Shown: positions 48,190 through 63,100 of the stretch, piece by piece
Numbering within the stretch: the stretch's first letter is position 1
Layout of the letters: each line of letters begins with the position of its first letter
Source of the DNA: Echinococcus granulosus
Lineage: Eukaryota; Platyhelminthes; Cestoda; Cyclophyllidea; Taeniidae
Length of the DNA stretch: 64,000 nt
Direction of reading: 5' to 3'
Assembly: GCF_000524195.1 (NCBI RefSeq)
Contig: NW_020170425.1
Coordinates: forward strand, 510,163-574,162
Position numbers and translations under genes: made by a program
Notes under the pieces: generated by a model
What the model was told of the DNA's origin: nothing
The model's input: the letters and a program-made list of their open reading frames with translations, nothing else
Databases searched by the model: none

Positions 48190-51100
48190 CTGCCTTTAAA
48201 GGGATTAATATAACCCTTGTTAACATTTACACCAGTGTCAAGCATCAGGTAAATCAGAGTAAAACTTGAACAGCCACTTTAATTAAGAGCACCCACTCTG
48301 ACTGGGGGGAGAGGGAAGACCTATTTGAGGGCCGAGAAGAGAGCGAGGCAGTAGAGTGTCTCTGGTGAGGGAGAATGTCGTCGTTGGGGTTTGAAACCGC
48401 CACGAGGGTGGAGGAGGTGGTGTCAACATTAGTGAAACTGGAGTTCGACGTCCGACTGTTTATGGAGTGGGGAAAAAGCGGTGCGTGGTTGCGAATGCCC
48501 GTCCGCTGCCACTTCAGACGCAGCTGTTTCACTCTGTATGGATAGTGGAAAGTATTAAAACGCGCATAGATAAAAACGAATTCAGCAATGCCCTTTGAGC
48601 CATGTTATCAGATGGTGTAAACCATCGGTAAAGTTAGACTTGTCTGAAAGCAGTTCAACAGGATGCATCATCTACGTAGGTGGTTTACCTGAGGATGATC
48701 ATGATGCAGCGAGCAGCAGCGCGGAAGCGAACTAGCGCCGGAGGAGAGTCAAGGGGCCAGTGCTGCGAGGGAAGGGGATTGCCCTCCATGTCCTGTCGAC
48801 TGGAGGTACCCATCAGCAGACCCTGGCCAAGGCTTGCTGTTACCCGCTGCACCGAGTGCTGGAAGTCACCCAGTAACAGCAAGAGGTACTGCTTCTGATA
48901 AACCAGCGCCCGTCGGTACGACTCCATGCGCAGGTAGCGCGCCGACATATGGCGGAACTGCAAACGGAAAGGCAACAATTTAAATAATCTAGGCACATTA
49001 CCGTCTCAAGAAAATATTGGATAGAAAAAAAAGGGGAAAAGTAAAGCAAAACCCAAAACCAATTTGTATTACCAGTTCGCCGTCACTAACATCACCGCAT
49101 GGTAACACTAGAGGCTGTGAGAAGCGAATAGATTGATAGATAAACTGACTTGAAGAGACTGAAAAGTGAAGACAAGGCTGGCTGACCTTCTCAAGGGAGA
49201 CTGAGCGCGAATCTCCTGAGGCCTGGTGATTAGCGAGGAGAGAGCACTGCGTTGATTTACTCTCGGAAGGCAACTAGAGTGCAAAAATGCCAATTGCAAC
49301 ACGTGACCACCTTTATCGTTTGTGGTGTAACTTGTGCAAATAAATTTTCGCATCCGACACCTTTTTTTCACACACCATCGTGCCTATAATTTATGGATTA
49401 GTAAATCACACGTCTTTTGTTCAAATCAGAGTTGGAAGTTAGCCTTTTGATAAATTTCAACTAGAAATTTCAGTTGCGAAACTGCTCTCAATGTCAGGGA
49501 ACAGTCAGAGAGAAATACAAATCTCTACCTCCTTAATGTTAGTTATATTCGGGATTGTACATTACTTTAATCAGATGAGCAAGTGCTTTTACAAAAATAC
49601 TGTAGTACGGTGAACGCCGAAAACTTCGCTGCGGCAAAATTAGTCATAATAACATGACTTTGTTAATTAATCAGCTGGGGAAACTCACATGACATATTAA
49701 AACATTATCCGTTGAACCTGCAATTTTAGCCAACCCTGAGTCCAAATGAGCGACTCCGTTAAGGATGAGCTGTTTCGCCTGCGCGAGAAGAGCGTTGGCA
49801 GCAGCAGTAGAGACGGAAGAAAAAGTTTGAAAATTGACAACGGGACCACCAATTAAGCTGCGCACATGGGACTCAATCTCAGCAAGACAAGCACAGATCT
49901 CCGCGACACCAGACTGTTCCAAGAAGTCGGCCTTCTTACCGCCGAGGATGGCATGACGCAACAACTCGGCGGGGTTGTTGAGGCTGTCCGAGGACGAGGA
50001 GGAGGCGGCAGGAGAAGGCGTGGATTGGTCGCCTGTGGCTAAGGAGGCGAGGTGCATTAGCCGCATACAGGCGAGGTGGAGGCGTCGCAGACCAGCCGGT
50101 GCGTCGGCGAAGCCCGAGTCGGTGAGTTGCTTCGGCAGTGGACGGTTGACCACCTCGCCGCTGAAGGGGCTCTCGTCATCTCCGCTGGTGCTGCCACTGC
50201 CACCACTGCTACCACCGAGATGACCGTTCTCTTTACCAAGACATATTGGCAGCAACGCCAATTCCGCCTCGGCTAGCGAGACTCGCAAATCCTCATTACA
50301 AGCCTGTGGACAAATGTTGGAATGGTGTTGTGTAATCGCACCAACCAGACAAACGAATCCCTGTAGAGTGGACTGATATTGGCACTGATAATTAGGTGGG
50401 CAAGCAAAAGCCCAAATATTCTTTTTTCCAGCATTAATGCGATATAAATGAGACTTTCAACCATTAGAAATAAGACAGGTCTAAAAAAATCATGAACGGA
50501 AAATCACTAAACACAAATGTCGTAATTTGAAATTAAACCAGATTTATAGTTGTGCCAGAAGTCAACAGGGAGGCGCAAAACACGTATTTTAAATGACAAT
50601 ATCTTCCAATGGATACAAACTAAAACGTTTCTGTCTATCTGCATTTCAACACAATGAATGCGTCTATTTATTAAGGTTTCATAAATAGCAATAGAAAAGT
50701 GTATAAATTAAATCGTCGTACGTGCAATTCACGAGACATTTTCTCTGCCCGAATAGCTTGAAGCCGAACTGATGCAAGCTGATTAGAGACAGTGACTGTA
50801 GATAATTCATTCTTCTTTAAACTGGAAGCTTGTAGTGTGGGGATGCCACCGTTGACATGTGACTTTGGACCCAGGCGAACATACGATCTATTGTTGAGAA
50901 GGAATAACATCATTCATGAAATATTTGTAGGTATTTGTGCCTCTGTGTCAGTGTATTAGCAAATTGTTTTCGTCTTTATGTAAAGCATTTTTCTCGAAAA
51001 ACGATTACGTGAGATTGCGAGGGGGCAAGCACCAAATATTGGGGACTTTTGTGGCTCCATAGTACATGGTCGAAGTGGCCAAACTTGTCGTCACGCCGGA

Positions 51101-54100
51101 AATATATTATGCATGCACACAATCTGCATACTTAAACGCATGGCGATAGGGCTCAGACTTGCCGACTTACGATTTTAAAGCCTTGATCTCTTGTTCCAAT
51201 TGAGCGATTCGGGTTTCTGCTAAGTGACTTCGATTTTGTTCCAATCGCACCTTTGCAGAGGAGTTCTGAGCACCAAAAACGAAGCAGATACGTTACTTGT
51301 GAAGCGAAAAACGCCCCAGAGACTGTTAAAAACGCAATACATATACCACGTCGATTATTTACAGAGGAATAGCTAAAACTTTGTTTCCAACTTTATTAAG
51401 AAAATTAAACCTCAAGCTCACAAGGTCAGCATATGCATAATGAAGAGCTACGAGTGAAAAAAGATAATAAACGAACACCTACCCTGGTATCATAGAAGTT
51501 AACGAAGTGCCTTACCTGCAGATCGCTTTCGAGAGATGCCACTTGCTCACGAGTTTGAATCAAAGCACTTTGAGAGGCTCGGAGTGTAGACTCCAATTCT
51601 GCGACATGCTGACGCTCTTCGCTAATCTGACGTCTAAAATAGCAATACGTCAAACCGAAAACTCGTACCAACACACTTTCGGTTAAAACTTTATGAATAT
51701 GCAGACAAAGGAAGAACGCATACTTGAATAAAAGACTGTCAAAAGTATGGAATAAAGGCTAATAATACGGGCTCTCGTAAATTGTTAAAGATCTGAATGC
51801 CTTCTCAGGGGATAAGATTATATGAAAAATGAAGGCAAACCGTAATACTTATCGATATCTAGATGAGAGTTCTACGGCATTTTTACACAAAAATTAGGTC
51901 GTTTGGAAAAGTGGAAAAACGGAAAATTATAATTGAACTACGAGAACCTGAAAAAAAACATGAAGAGTACAATCCCACGAGAAGGAACAAGAATAAACGT
52001 GGCACCAAATACTTCATAATGCACTTGCATACCCGATTTGTTGCACTTTTTAATTTGTACTGACTGCTTACTAAATTAATGCATAAGAGCAAACGCCACA
52101 AATACGTCATCACAAATATCGTCAAAGGTACTTACATGAATTATGTGACGAGCATAAAAAACCCATTTAAAGATGTCTAGTGGAATGCGATGCTATCTGC
52201 ACATAATTTTAACATATTCTAATTCAGTAACCTTCTCGAGTGATGCTTTCCACAACCATCAACAATGAAATAAAATAATACATTAGTCACATCAATGGGG
52301 AATTACGCAGTATCACCAGAAAAAATAATGTAGATCTTTCCTGAGAATAATCGCGGTTTGCCGCTAGATAAGAACCAAATTACGCATTCTTTTTCGATTG
52401 AAGGCGTTGATCTCACTGATTTCAAAGTTACGATTCAGTCATATCAATCACACAGACAATCCAGATTTACTAATAACCATTCCGTTTGGAAGTGTGCCTA
52501 AACTAGTCCATATTTCAGCTTGCATATGATTCAGTGGTTTTGATTGAGCATGCAGGGTTAATGAAAAGCGAATGTACCTAAACAGCATAAAGTGGTTCTC
52601 ATTTTCGGCTTTTACGTCAGTGAGTTCCTTCCTGAGCCCAGAAACCGTCGCTTCAAGAATTCTCCGCTCCGCAGACAGCTCGTTCACAACGGTCGATTTC
52701 TCGGTCAACGAGGCATCTCGAGCTGCCAATTGGTTGGTCAGGCTAGCCACTAGAAGGGGGAATAAATAACTTCTATCAAGTACTTTGTAAATGAGATCAT
52801 CAATAAAAGGGTGAAAACCGACCTTCACCGAGGAGTGATTCCTGGCACATTTTCAAAGAGTCTAAATTGGTGAGAAGGTTCGTTCGATCAGACACTAGTG
52901 CCGAGGAAAGCACATTCCAGTGCTGAAAAAGTTAAAAATTGCCTTTAGACACGAGGCAGGCACAGGAAAAACCTTTAAGTAGCAACATTCTCGTGAGAAA
53001 GTGATGGAAACTCCCTTCCCCCCCCCCCAAAAAAAAAAATGCATAAAAACGCACATTAAAAAGCGAACTACACATACAATCCGACAAGCACTTTAGTAGA
53101 TTAGCACTTTAATTAGTCGACATATAGGTACGATGGCTTGGGTGTAAAGAGGGAGTACCTCTTCCTCTGCGGCAGCATAGTCAGTCAGTGTCTTCAACAC
53201 GTCATTAATGTCGGCCTGCGAAGCAGTCTTTGGTCTACTAGGTCTTGGGCGAGCCAAAACTCCACCAAGAGCAGCGTTCGAGGCTCGATCGATCGTGGTT
53301 GAGGTGATAAGCAACAAATTTGCCTTACGATCCGCTAGGAGAGCCAAAAGTAGACTGGAATATAACTGACTCGATAAGTCTCGGCTCGTCGGTACAGGAA
53401 CCGTTGATTCATCTGTCACGACAGGCTCCGCTTGGCTACCTTGACGTAACGGATCCTGTTGGGGTGAGATTCGTCAAAAAAAAATAAATTAATGGAAACA
53501 TTGTAAGCTGAGGGGTTGGTAACAAATGTGGTTTCAGAAAACACAAACCTTAACGATATTCTCAACGACTGATTTGAGCGTTCGGTTGGCCTCAATGAGC
53601 CTACTGATAAGTTGTGATTTGTAGTCGTTTGGATCAGCTAATTCGACCTCGTGTGTAGGTGTTGCTTGTGAATGAGCTGCCGTGAGGGATAAGCTCAAAA
53701 GGCGGCAACTCTCTTGCTGTAGGTGATCCACGAAAGCCTAGCAATACCATATAACAACGGTGCATGACAGAGGTGCGGTGTAGGGAATCATATTATGCTA
53801 CACAAAAGTGCTACGAATATTAAGGGTGTATCATTCGTCAATCACCGAAGAAACATTTTACGAGCGAAGAAACCGCTAACCAAGGCTTCGTCTGCAGTAG
53901 GTGGTGCAACCGAGTTGACAGCAGCAGTTTGTGCGGGGGCGATGGAGTCGCCGTCGAAGGGGAGGTCCTCCTCACTGACACAATCGGTGTCGGCACAGGA
54001 CTGGGTCTTGGGAGTGGGCGATGACCGCTCGAGGTCTACCTGAATGCCCGATTCGACAGTCCAATGAGGCGGATCAGTCTGAGAGGCTGTCTCCTCCCGG

Positions 54101-57100
54101 GTGACCTCGCCTTGTCTCCCCGAGGGCGTGATGCAACGTAGGCCTGCCAGCTCCTTCTCTAACTCATCCACGCGATTGGAAAGGGCCTCCTGACGAAGCA
54201 GAGAAACACTTCTAACTAACTCGGCAGACAAACATGGGAATACATACGCGATGTTGATAAGCCACTTTACGTTAATTGCTATAAACGTGAGTAGTGGTAA
54301 CTGCAACCTCACCATGAAAACCAACATACTTGCAGTGATTTGATAAAAGCATCGGGGCACGGTCGCGTGACATCATGTGTTCTGAAACCCTGTTGACTGC
54401 AAGGCATGAGTGTGGGTCGCAATTAAGAGACGCACACTCACACAAATGGTAATGAAACACCTAACACAATAAGCTAAGACTTAATCATCGCGTATACGGT
54501 GACGATAGTGCCCAGAACGTGAATGCGCTTTAAGCTTATTCCAGGTGTTCGATTTCCTTTATTCAAAAAGTTCTTTACTGTATGAAAAATTTTGGCTAGT
54601 TTTGGGTTGTAAAGTACAACAGTAGTTGGACGCTTTGAAACAAAGGTAATAGTTCCACAAGCACGCATGGCAAGTGAGAGTGAACGCATCAGACTTGCAA
54701 AGCGCAAAGCCGGTTGGAGCAACCTGCAGAGCGATTTCTTGTAGATACCCAGGAAGCCGGAGTTATGCAAATCCTAGCATTTGGTCAAATTTGACGAGTA
54801 TGAACGAAGCATTTAAAACTGGGTAATCTTAAATGCTGGTAAATTAGAAAATCCCAAATTACGATAGGCAGTGGACTTTTGTTTAGGAAGTTAGGCAACG
54901 GCTGTCAAACAAAGATCGGCATTTTGAATTCAAGGAGGCGTTAAAATAAGTACGAGAGCAGTAAAAACGAAAAAATCCTTTCTAAAGATTAAAACAAAAA
55001 GTGGTTCACCGGGGCGAAATTAAGCTCACATCAGAAGTCCCATTTCTGCACAGAAAAGTGCAGTTTAGTAGTATTTGATGAAACTTGACTACAAGATGAA
55101 ATTATCAGTAAATCGAGTAGGAATAGTGAGAACTTGAAAAAGAATGAAAAATGGACCTTTTCCTCGTTGAGCATGTAAAGGTCTTCATCGCGCTCCTCCA
55201 CAGTATCGCATTTATCGTTCATCCTCTTTTGAAGCTTCCGGACGGAGGTGTCAAATTCGCCCTGCAGGAGTATTGGCACCTCAAGGAGCTCCTTCTGCAG
55301 ACGTTCCACCTCTGACTGTCTCTCCTCCAGCATGGACTGCACCAACTCAAAGTCTCTATGCAAGTCGTCCTGCGAAGGAAATAAGTACGACGTAGGCCAA
55401 AAACGTGTAGTAGTAATGGACGGAATAAAGTGCATTAGCCATCTATGGGGTCTGCAAGAAACCGTTATATTTACCGTTTTCAGTTCTGTACCTTGGTTAT
55501 CCAGCAAGTGTTGTGAAGCACATGTAAGGTAAAATGTTTGATAGTACATCTGGTACAATTTGTGGGCTAGTATTTTCGGGTTTATGAAGACTGCCCAAAT
55601 ATATTGCGATTTGGAACTACCTCCCATGATAAACTAAGCCCAAGGCGTTGAGCACCCAAACTAGCACCTACTTTTTGTCTAGTTTACAAACAAAAGCAAT
55701 TGATCCCAATTTGCTTGCTAGCTTGTAAGTAAAGAAATGTGATGAGGCGGCATACCGGAACTTCAGTTAGACAATGACAGTCATGTTATATGACCGAATG
55801 ACCCTTGTAAGAGCATTAACTGGCTAGAGAATGGCCACGCTCAAAATGTTTACGACACCGCAATCTAGCGTAATGAAGTAAATGCTTCCTTCATTTATTT
55901 ATTCAGTAAGATCAATAGCACTAACAGAGACTAGTAATGGGCGTTTGGAAAGTTAGATAATGCAGTGACAGAACAATTAAATTTCCTCAAGCTAAAGAAA
56001 CATGAAATAACAACGCCGAAGTACAGGTCATGAGAATGTGCTTTCAAAGGTATACTTAGCGACTGCATTAAATAGGAGGCCCTTTTAAGACCAAAACTAA
56101 TTAAAACAAACCAAGTGGGACCATGTGCATTAAGGGATCTCAAAGAAGATAAACGAAAGTCGAATAGATGGTACAGGTAACATCTTCAAAGTGTGTCGCT
56201 TGGTGCGAATTGAAGAAAAACCACATCGGTGAATCGATACTTACTTGGTAATTAATGAGACCATTTATTTCCGCCTTGAGAGCCTGAATTTCAGCTCTGG
56301 CCTCTTCCAAATCTGCCGCGAGATGGTCACTCTCACTAGAGGACTGGAATACAAAAGGCAATCAAGTTTCGTAAAACCGGAAAAAATACCACAATTGCTC
56401 TGATTAGCCAACGCCACACGTTTCAAGTACCTTCACAATGATTTACAAATTGAAAAGTTTGTCCGGCGAAACAAAGGGATGCCAATTAAGATAATATGGA
56501 TGAAAAACGCAGTAAAGGTTGTTGTTCATTCCAGACATCATGAGGCAAGGCGCGGTGCTCTTTTACACGATTCAGTGCGAGAAAACTTTACAAAAATACT
56601 ATTTGAGCGAACACACACATGTGCGCATCTGGTGTATCTTGACAAATACGGAAATGTATTTAGAAGTTCACATACAACGTCGGTATTAAGCAGAGACAAT
56701 ATGATACATTACGTTCCCAAAGTATGGATTTTTAGTTAAACTGAATTAAAACGAAAATTAGCGTTTAGTGTTGCCAATAGAATGGTCCTAAAAAATACGG
56801 CAGGAACAAGACGAGGCATAGACATAAATATGGATAAAATTAACGAGGCCAATGCAGTGACAAAACCGACCCACACAAACCAGCCTGCGCGACTGAACCT
56901 ATCAAATCGACCGGGTGATGCCTCCTTAGTTCACCACCAATAACCATGCGTAAAAAACCAAGTCCTCTTTGTGGGCAATATTTCCGTGCTTTAAGTGGTA
57001 GACCTATGAGTTACGTGAAAAATTATGCGGCTTATGTGAAACCACTACATGGGAGCAGACTTGAATGGTTTCTTAAAATAGTGTTGATTAAATTTTTTAT

Positions 57101-60100
57101 CTTTCTTACAAGCTGGGACATTTAAATACAACCCTACACTGCCGAATTTATTCACAACGCAACAAGCAGTGACGAGAAGGCGCTTTCTATAAATTGAAGG
57201 CTAATTGCGCTTCGTGAATTAAAATGGGTGAGAAATTAGCTTTCCTTCAAGTTTGTCTTCGGACAAACTAATTGTAAAATTATTGTAAATTTCGTAAACA
57301 GGAATTATGACCATGCACCACAGATACACCCCTTCCAACTTCATCATTAATGCACAAAGTCCTATCCAATCTGCACAAAAGTAGTGAGCCCACACAATCA
57401 TAGGCAGTGACTAAAGACATAAAAGTGATTTGTTTGGAAAAACTCCAAGGCATCCAAACAGCAAAATGATATTGATCTATTATAAAATGTGTGACTTTAG
57501 GATAACCGATTTCATAAATGCAGATAATTGAACAATACCCACCTCCTAATGGAGAACTGTTGTCTCTACCAAAATGCTTCGGAAGTATTTTTTCCAGAAC
57601 TTACAACTTGTTCCGGTGGTTGGCAGAGCTCTTCCTCATCAGCTATTTGCGCATCAATATCAGCAGTCTGAGAAGAGGCACCGCTAGGCGGAGAAGAGAC
57701 GATCTCGGCGTTGGAGGAGCTCGAGAAGGTGGCAGAGCGGTCGACCACGGGCGGTGGTGAGAGGGTGGAATCGCGCGAGCCACGCGGCGACATCTGCGGG
57801 GTCTGGGCGGAAGTAGTGACGTAGTTAGTAGCCATTCCATGGCGTGACCAACAAGCTCCAGGGCCAGGGGACACGTTGGGCGAGGTCTGGACACGAGCAC
57901 TTGCATACGAGTAGATGTTGCAGGGGGACTAAAGAAAAAAGCGCGTAATGTGTAAGAAAAGCTGGTGGACAAGGAGCACACTTGCTACATTACAAATGCA
58001 GATAAGGGAAAGTGGAGGAATGAAGACGTTAACAAAGCTTTGCTGCAAAATTCTAAGCAGTTGTGATAAGGAACAGGTCCTTACTTGAGGCTGCTGTTTT
58101 TCAGATATAGGCGAATGTGGAGTAGAGTTCAGTCGGTTCCGCAGGATTGCCAATTCTGAGTTTTTCTCAGCCAAGGCAGCTTGAGCCAGGGTAAGGGCCT
58201 CACGCTTAAAGAAGAAGTCGCAAGGTCACGAATCTGAATCATGAAGTAGTTTAGGAAATGAACAAAGTACTCTCACCAATTCCTCCATCTCCGCGACGTG
58301 ACGCATTTCCACATCCAGGCCGACATTATTTGCTATTTTCGGCGAAGCTGCCACGCAGTGCCGAGAGGAGCGGCTTCGACGTTTCTGAACGGCGTTCAGA
58401 TTGGTTCGCTTTTTTGTGGTTGTCGTCACAGTCGTGGTCACGACGCCCATGGCAGCCGCCGTGGTCGTTGTCGTTTGCACATCATCCACCTCGTCCTCCG
58501 TAGAGATAAGATCACCATCATCATCGCCGTCAAATTCCGTGGAGGTGTTAGAGCGACCGGAGATGGAGGTTTGAACGGAGACAGAGGCATCGACGAATTC
58601 GATGGGAGACCCTCCCACACAAGTGGTGGTAAGTTTCACCGGTGGTCGAGTCTGTTGGCGCAGAGCTGCATCGTCTGCGCTGTAAGGACGACTCTGGGGA
58701 AGGAATGAGACCTTAATGCCGTTGAAGTCCAGCAAGACCATAATCACATGCAACCTATTACTACGAAAAGATAGGGGAAGTATTATCAGAAGAAAAACGA
58801 TGTTGTGCCATATACAAACAAAAAAGTGCTACCATCAACAGGTTTTCAACCACCAAATGGAGAAATCAAACTTTTACAATCTATCCGTTTCGGCTAGTGC
58901 GGGTTTCCAAATAGACGTATAGAAGCTTTCAAAGAGCTGACTGTGAACACCAAATACTAACAGTGTAGTCGCTATTCAACTTTGGCAATTTAGAATTAAT
59001 CAAGAACCACTAAATATTGTTCTCGATGAAGACATTTCCTAAAAGTGGTGGCGCCATTCGGAAAGCTGCACGAAAAAACAATTTATATAATTCTCAAAAA
59101 ACCAAGGTGAACATTTAGAACCGCAGCCTAAAAGTGCGTGAAAACACCGATAGCTCACGCGATATACATACCCCACATAAATTCAACTCTGATTGAACGA
59201 TCTCCGACCGCAAATTGGCAATCTTGTGCAATTCAATCTCAAGAGCATCTAATCGGCAGACTGCCATGAGTTGCTTGAAGTATTCACACTCGCTAGGCGA
59301 GTGGTAATCGCTATCTTCACTCCAGCTTGACTCAAATGTGTCGAAGTGGACGCAGTGGGGTGGAGAGGAGGGAGTGCGTCCGGATGGATCTGTTACAACT
59401 GGCCTGTCAAGGCAGCTTGACAGGCAAGGGGTAGAGATAGCAGTAGCAGCAGAGGTGGTAACAGAGCTAGGCTTCATGCACAAGAAAATGAAGCAGTGTG
59501 GTGCCTAGGCATACACGCATGCACTGCAAACCACTCAGCCCTAATGAGCTGCTGCTAAGGAACCAATCAATTGTTTAAAACGGATCCACGTGCGTGTGCG
59601 TAGGAGAACTGAGAAACCTGCCCTCATTTCTAACGTCTTAGGAGAAGGCTACTAGAGCAGAAGGCGTGATTAAGAAGAGTTCAACAGCAGTAATGCCAAA
59701 TTCGCCAATCTGAATGAAAGCACTTGCATTGCCCCTCATCCCCATTCTAAAAAAGGCTCTCTTTATAAACCAATGCGTTGACGTTATTCACCAAGGATAT
59801 TTCAAAGTTGCAATTAAGATCACTTTCGGAAACGCAAATTCGGCAGACCTTTAAAAAATAGCGCAGAGGCAAAGGAGAGGCGAAATCGCTAAAGCAAGAG
59901 GCGTACTACGCAATTAACTAGCTAACACATTCTCGTAAACTGCAGCAGAACTCTGTAGTGTGGTCATTTTACGACATTCTGCGAGCTTGCCACGAAGAAA
60001 TTGCAGAAACGACAGCTAACTGGTTTAATTATAATCCGTGAGGTAATTAATTTGAACTAGTTCATCAAAGTGTGGTTTCAACATCACAAATTAAGCAACC

Positions 60101-63100
60101 CCGTCACCCCCAATCAGAAACTACTAGCTGTGGCCAAATTCAATGTATCAAAAATCTCCAAGCAGGATAAGACACGGGGCCGATAAAGCGAAGAGAGGAA
60201 GAAAAATGAAAGCGCCGGTTCAAAACCGAATAAACGATGCGTGCAACTTACCCAATCATATTGGTGCAAAGTGGGCAGACCGGAAGGGTGATCCAATATG
60301 CTTTGGGGTGTGGGGGCGAGCTCGAAGGTAGGCGAATCGTCAACATCGCTGTGATCGGAGGAGTCCGGTATAGAGAGGAGGGAGGGGATGGGGGGGCAGG
60401 GACGCTGGTGTGTAGTGGGCGTGGAAGTGGCCATTGTCTGTGCTCCGCCCTGTCGCACCTTCGCCTTTCCCGGACTGACGGCGGGGGTGTGAGTCAGTGA
60501 CGATGACGCCGACGAGGACTCTCGCGACTGCCGCCTCTCCAATGCTGCCAACTTGGCCCTGGGAAAAGAGAAGCCATTACTTCGTGAGTGCAGCAGAAAG
60601 GGAGTGATTGAAGTCATGATCACTGAATTGGTGGGTGGTAAGACGAGGAATTTTGTGAACGTTTTTTCGAAAAATAAAAAGACTATGGTAAATAAACTAT
60701 GAATTTCCATTTGCCCTGCCGAAAAAGTCTACTAGATAGCATTTGGGAGGCCCTAGATCGTTATTTGGGAGTTGCATACACTGATTTGCAGCTGGCACGA
60801 AATTATGCGAATATGCATTTAATGGAGTAGGCACTCCAGATGTGGTTTGATTGACTGACAGGAATTCAGCACAGTCTGCCACATAGAATACAGAGATGTG
60901 GCACATTCGTATGTTTAATGAAACAATTACCATAGATGGCGAAATGGCTGAAAGCAAGTTTGTAACATCTGTTATTCGATTTATTTGAATAGTAACACAC
61001 CAACAGGATAACGCTTCAAGAAATAAAAACACCCAGTGAAGGGTTTGCCTCACACAAGCAAAGCGCTCAGGTGTGCTTATCACATCGATTACCACAAAAA
61101 AAGCTGCCATTGTGGGTGAAGTCTAGAGCCTGTACCTGCAAATATCGGCTATTTCGAACTATGGGGTGAGGGGTTATAAGAGTATCTTTGAAACCTTCGC
61201 CGGGAGTTTGCAAGGGAAGCGTGGTAATTGTACAAATTTGCACCTAACTAACCGGAGAGCAGCTATTTCAACCCGAAGAGCGGACACCTCTGTCTGAAAT
61301 TCTTCGCGTTCCTGCTCCCGTTCTTGAAGTTGTTCATTAAGAAAACGCTCCTGAAAGTTGAAACAAAGGGCTTGCGTGCTTATTTAGTCATCGTATTCCT
61401 ATATCGTAAATGCCATAATCAGGACGTGATATGGACCAAAGCCGAGGCTGGTAATATGCGCCCTTTCGAGACTGTTCGAAAGTGACATAAGCGCACAGTT
61501 TTTGTGACCCAGAAGGGAAGAAAGTATGAGGAGCATCATTTAGCAGCAACATAAAAAAAGCATAGGATGGCCAATGTCACTAGTAAAGTGGGTTGATTGT
61601 GATGTAGGAACAGTGCTGGTTACATGGATACAAAGGAGTGAAATGGCGATGGCTCACAGTGGCGTTGAGTTTTTGCACAACGGCATTGCGCTCGTTTTCA
61701 AGGTTGCTGGCACGCACCTCGGAGGCAGAGAGTCGAGCAGAGAGGTCGGCTTGCACTTGCTCCAACTCAGCTACGGAGGTGGCGTGAGTGCTACCACAGT
61801 CCGCTAAGCGCTGGTTTAACTCCCGCTGCAGCTGCTCGCGCTCTGCTTCCAACACCTCGCTCATACGCATTGCCGCTACAGGGCAAGACAGTCACAAGCA
61901 CATCATGTCTTTTATGCCATGCACTACTGCTGCATGTGCTAGGCTACATAATTTACCTGGACTCTTCGCACATTTATTGCATTCTGCTGCTGTAGCACTT
62001 TACAGAAACAGCTGGGACAAAATTCAAAGATATTATGGCATTCCACTAAATAATGTTATTCATCGACCCTTTCGAGTTTTCTCTGATTGGTCAGTCTTGT
62101 GACATCGTTATTTTGGTAGAAAATTGACCACATCTTCTTGGTAGGTTCTCACAGGCTTGACACACTACTTCGTACTATAACCACTGAAGGATTGCAATGA
62201 GCATCCTGGAGCTAACGTGGCTCAGCTATTCCAGCACAATGTGACAGTCATTTTTTTAAAAAAAGCTAATGTGGACAATTTAGAAACTAAGACAGGATGC
62301 TTGTCGTATGCCTTAATCAAGGAGAATTTCGACACACGCTTCAAACAAGTTTGGCCTGCACACTCTCTACTTTTTTTCCATAATGAAACAATAAACTTCA
62401 CGATTTCACACTTCTGTGATTTATCATGGCGGCAATAAACATGTATTTTCGTGCTTTAATGAAGTCCGTACTGCATACTAAGGGCGTTTGAAATAAAAAA
62501 TGACCACTTTGCGAATGTTTAAACTACTATCACTTTTAAAGGACGATACGTGAGAATAACTCCGTTTATACGATTGCTAAATGAAGAAGTTGAGGTTTTT
62601 CCCATGTGTGTGAAGTGAACTGAAATATTTCGAACAATTAATTAGCACAACCGAATCGGATAAGCAGAAATGGTGCAACGATCGAGTAAAAGGAATCCGA
62701 GAACAGAAAAACGGAATTGGAAGTGAGAGAATAAAGGCGTCTAAGCAAGGAAAATGGGGAAGAAACCTACCAATACGTGAATCGCTTGGCAGCCTCTCTT
62801 CCAAGAGTCGCTCGGCCTCCTCGAGTTTTTCCCTCAACTTGATAATCTCCACCTCATAGGTAGGCTGAGAATCTTCAACCAAAATCAACAACGTAAGCAA
62901 AATCAGACACAGAACAGCAGACTGCAATGGTTTCTTGGTGTAGCTATATATACAAAGTTTAAAATCAATAATGGATTGGGAATGACACAGGCCATAGCGC
63001 CTACCATGTACCTCCCCGAATAAACAAAGTGCATTCAAAACAAGAAAAAATCCCTGTCTGGGGAATGCGGTTTGCATGCATAAGACAAGCAGGTAGCTTC

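Noticed and set aside
57643..58708. Long overlapping frames on both strands in the pericentrin-like centre
   Set aside because: GC-richer coding DNA keeps other frames open. The frame that joins splice sites in phase with its neighbours explains the region.
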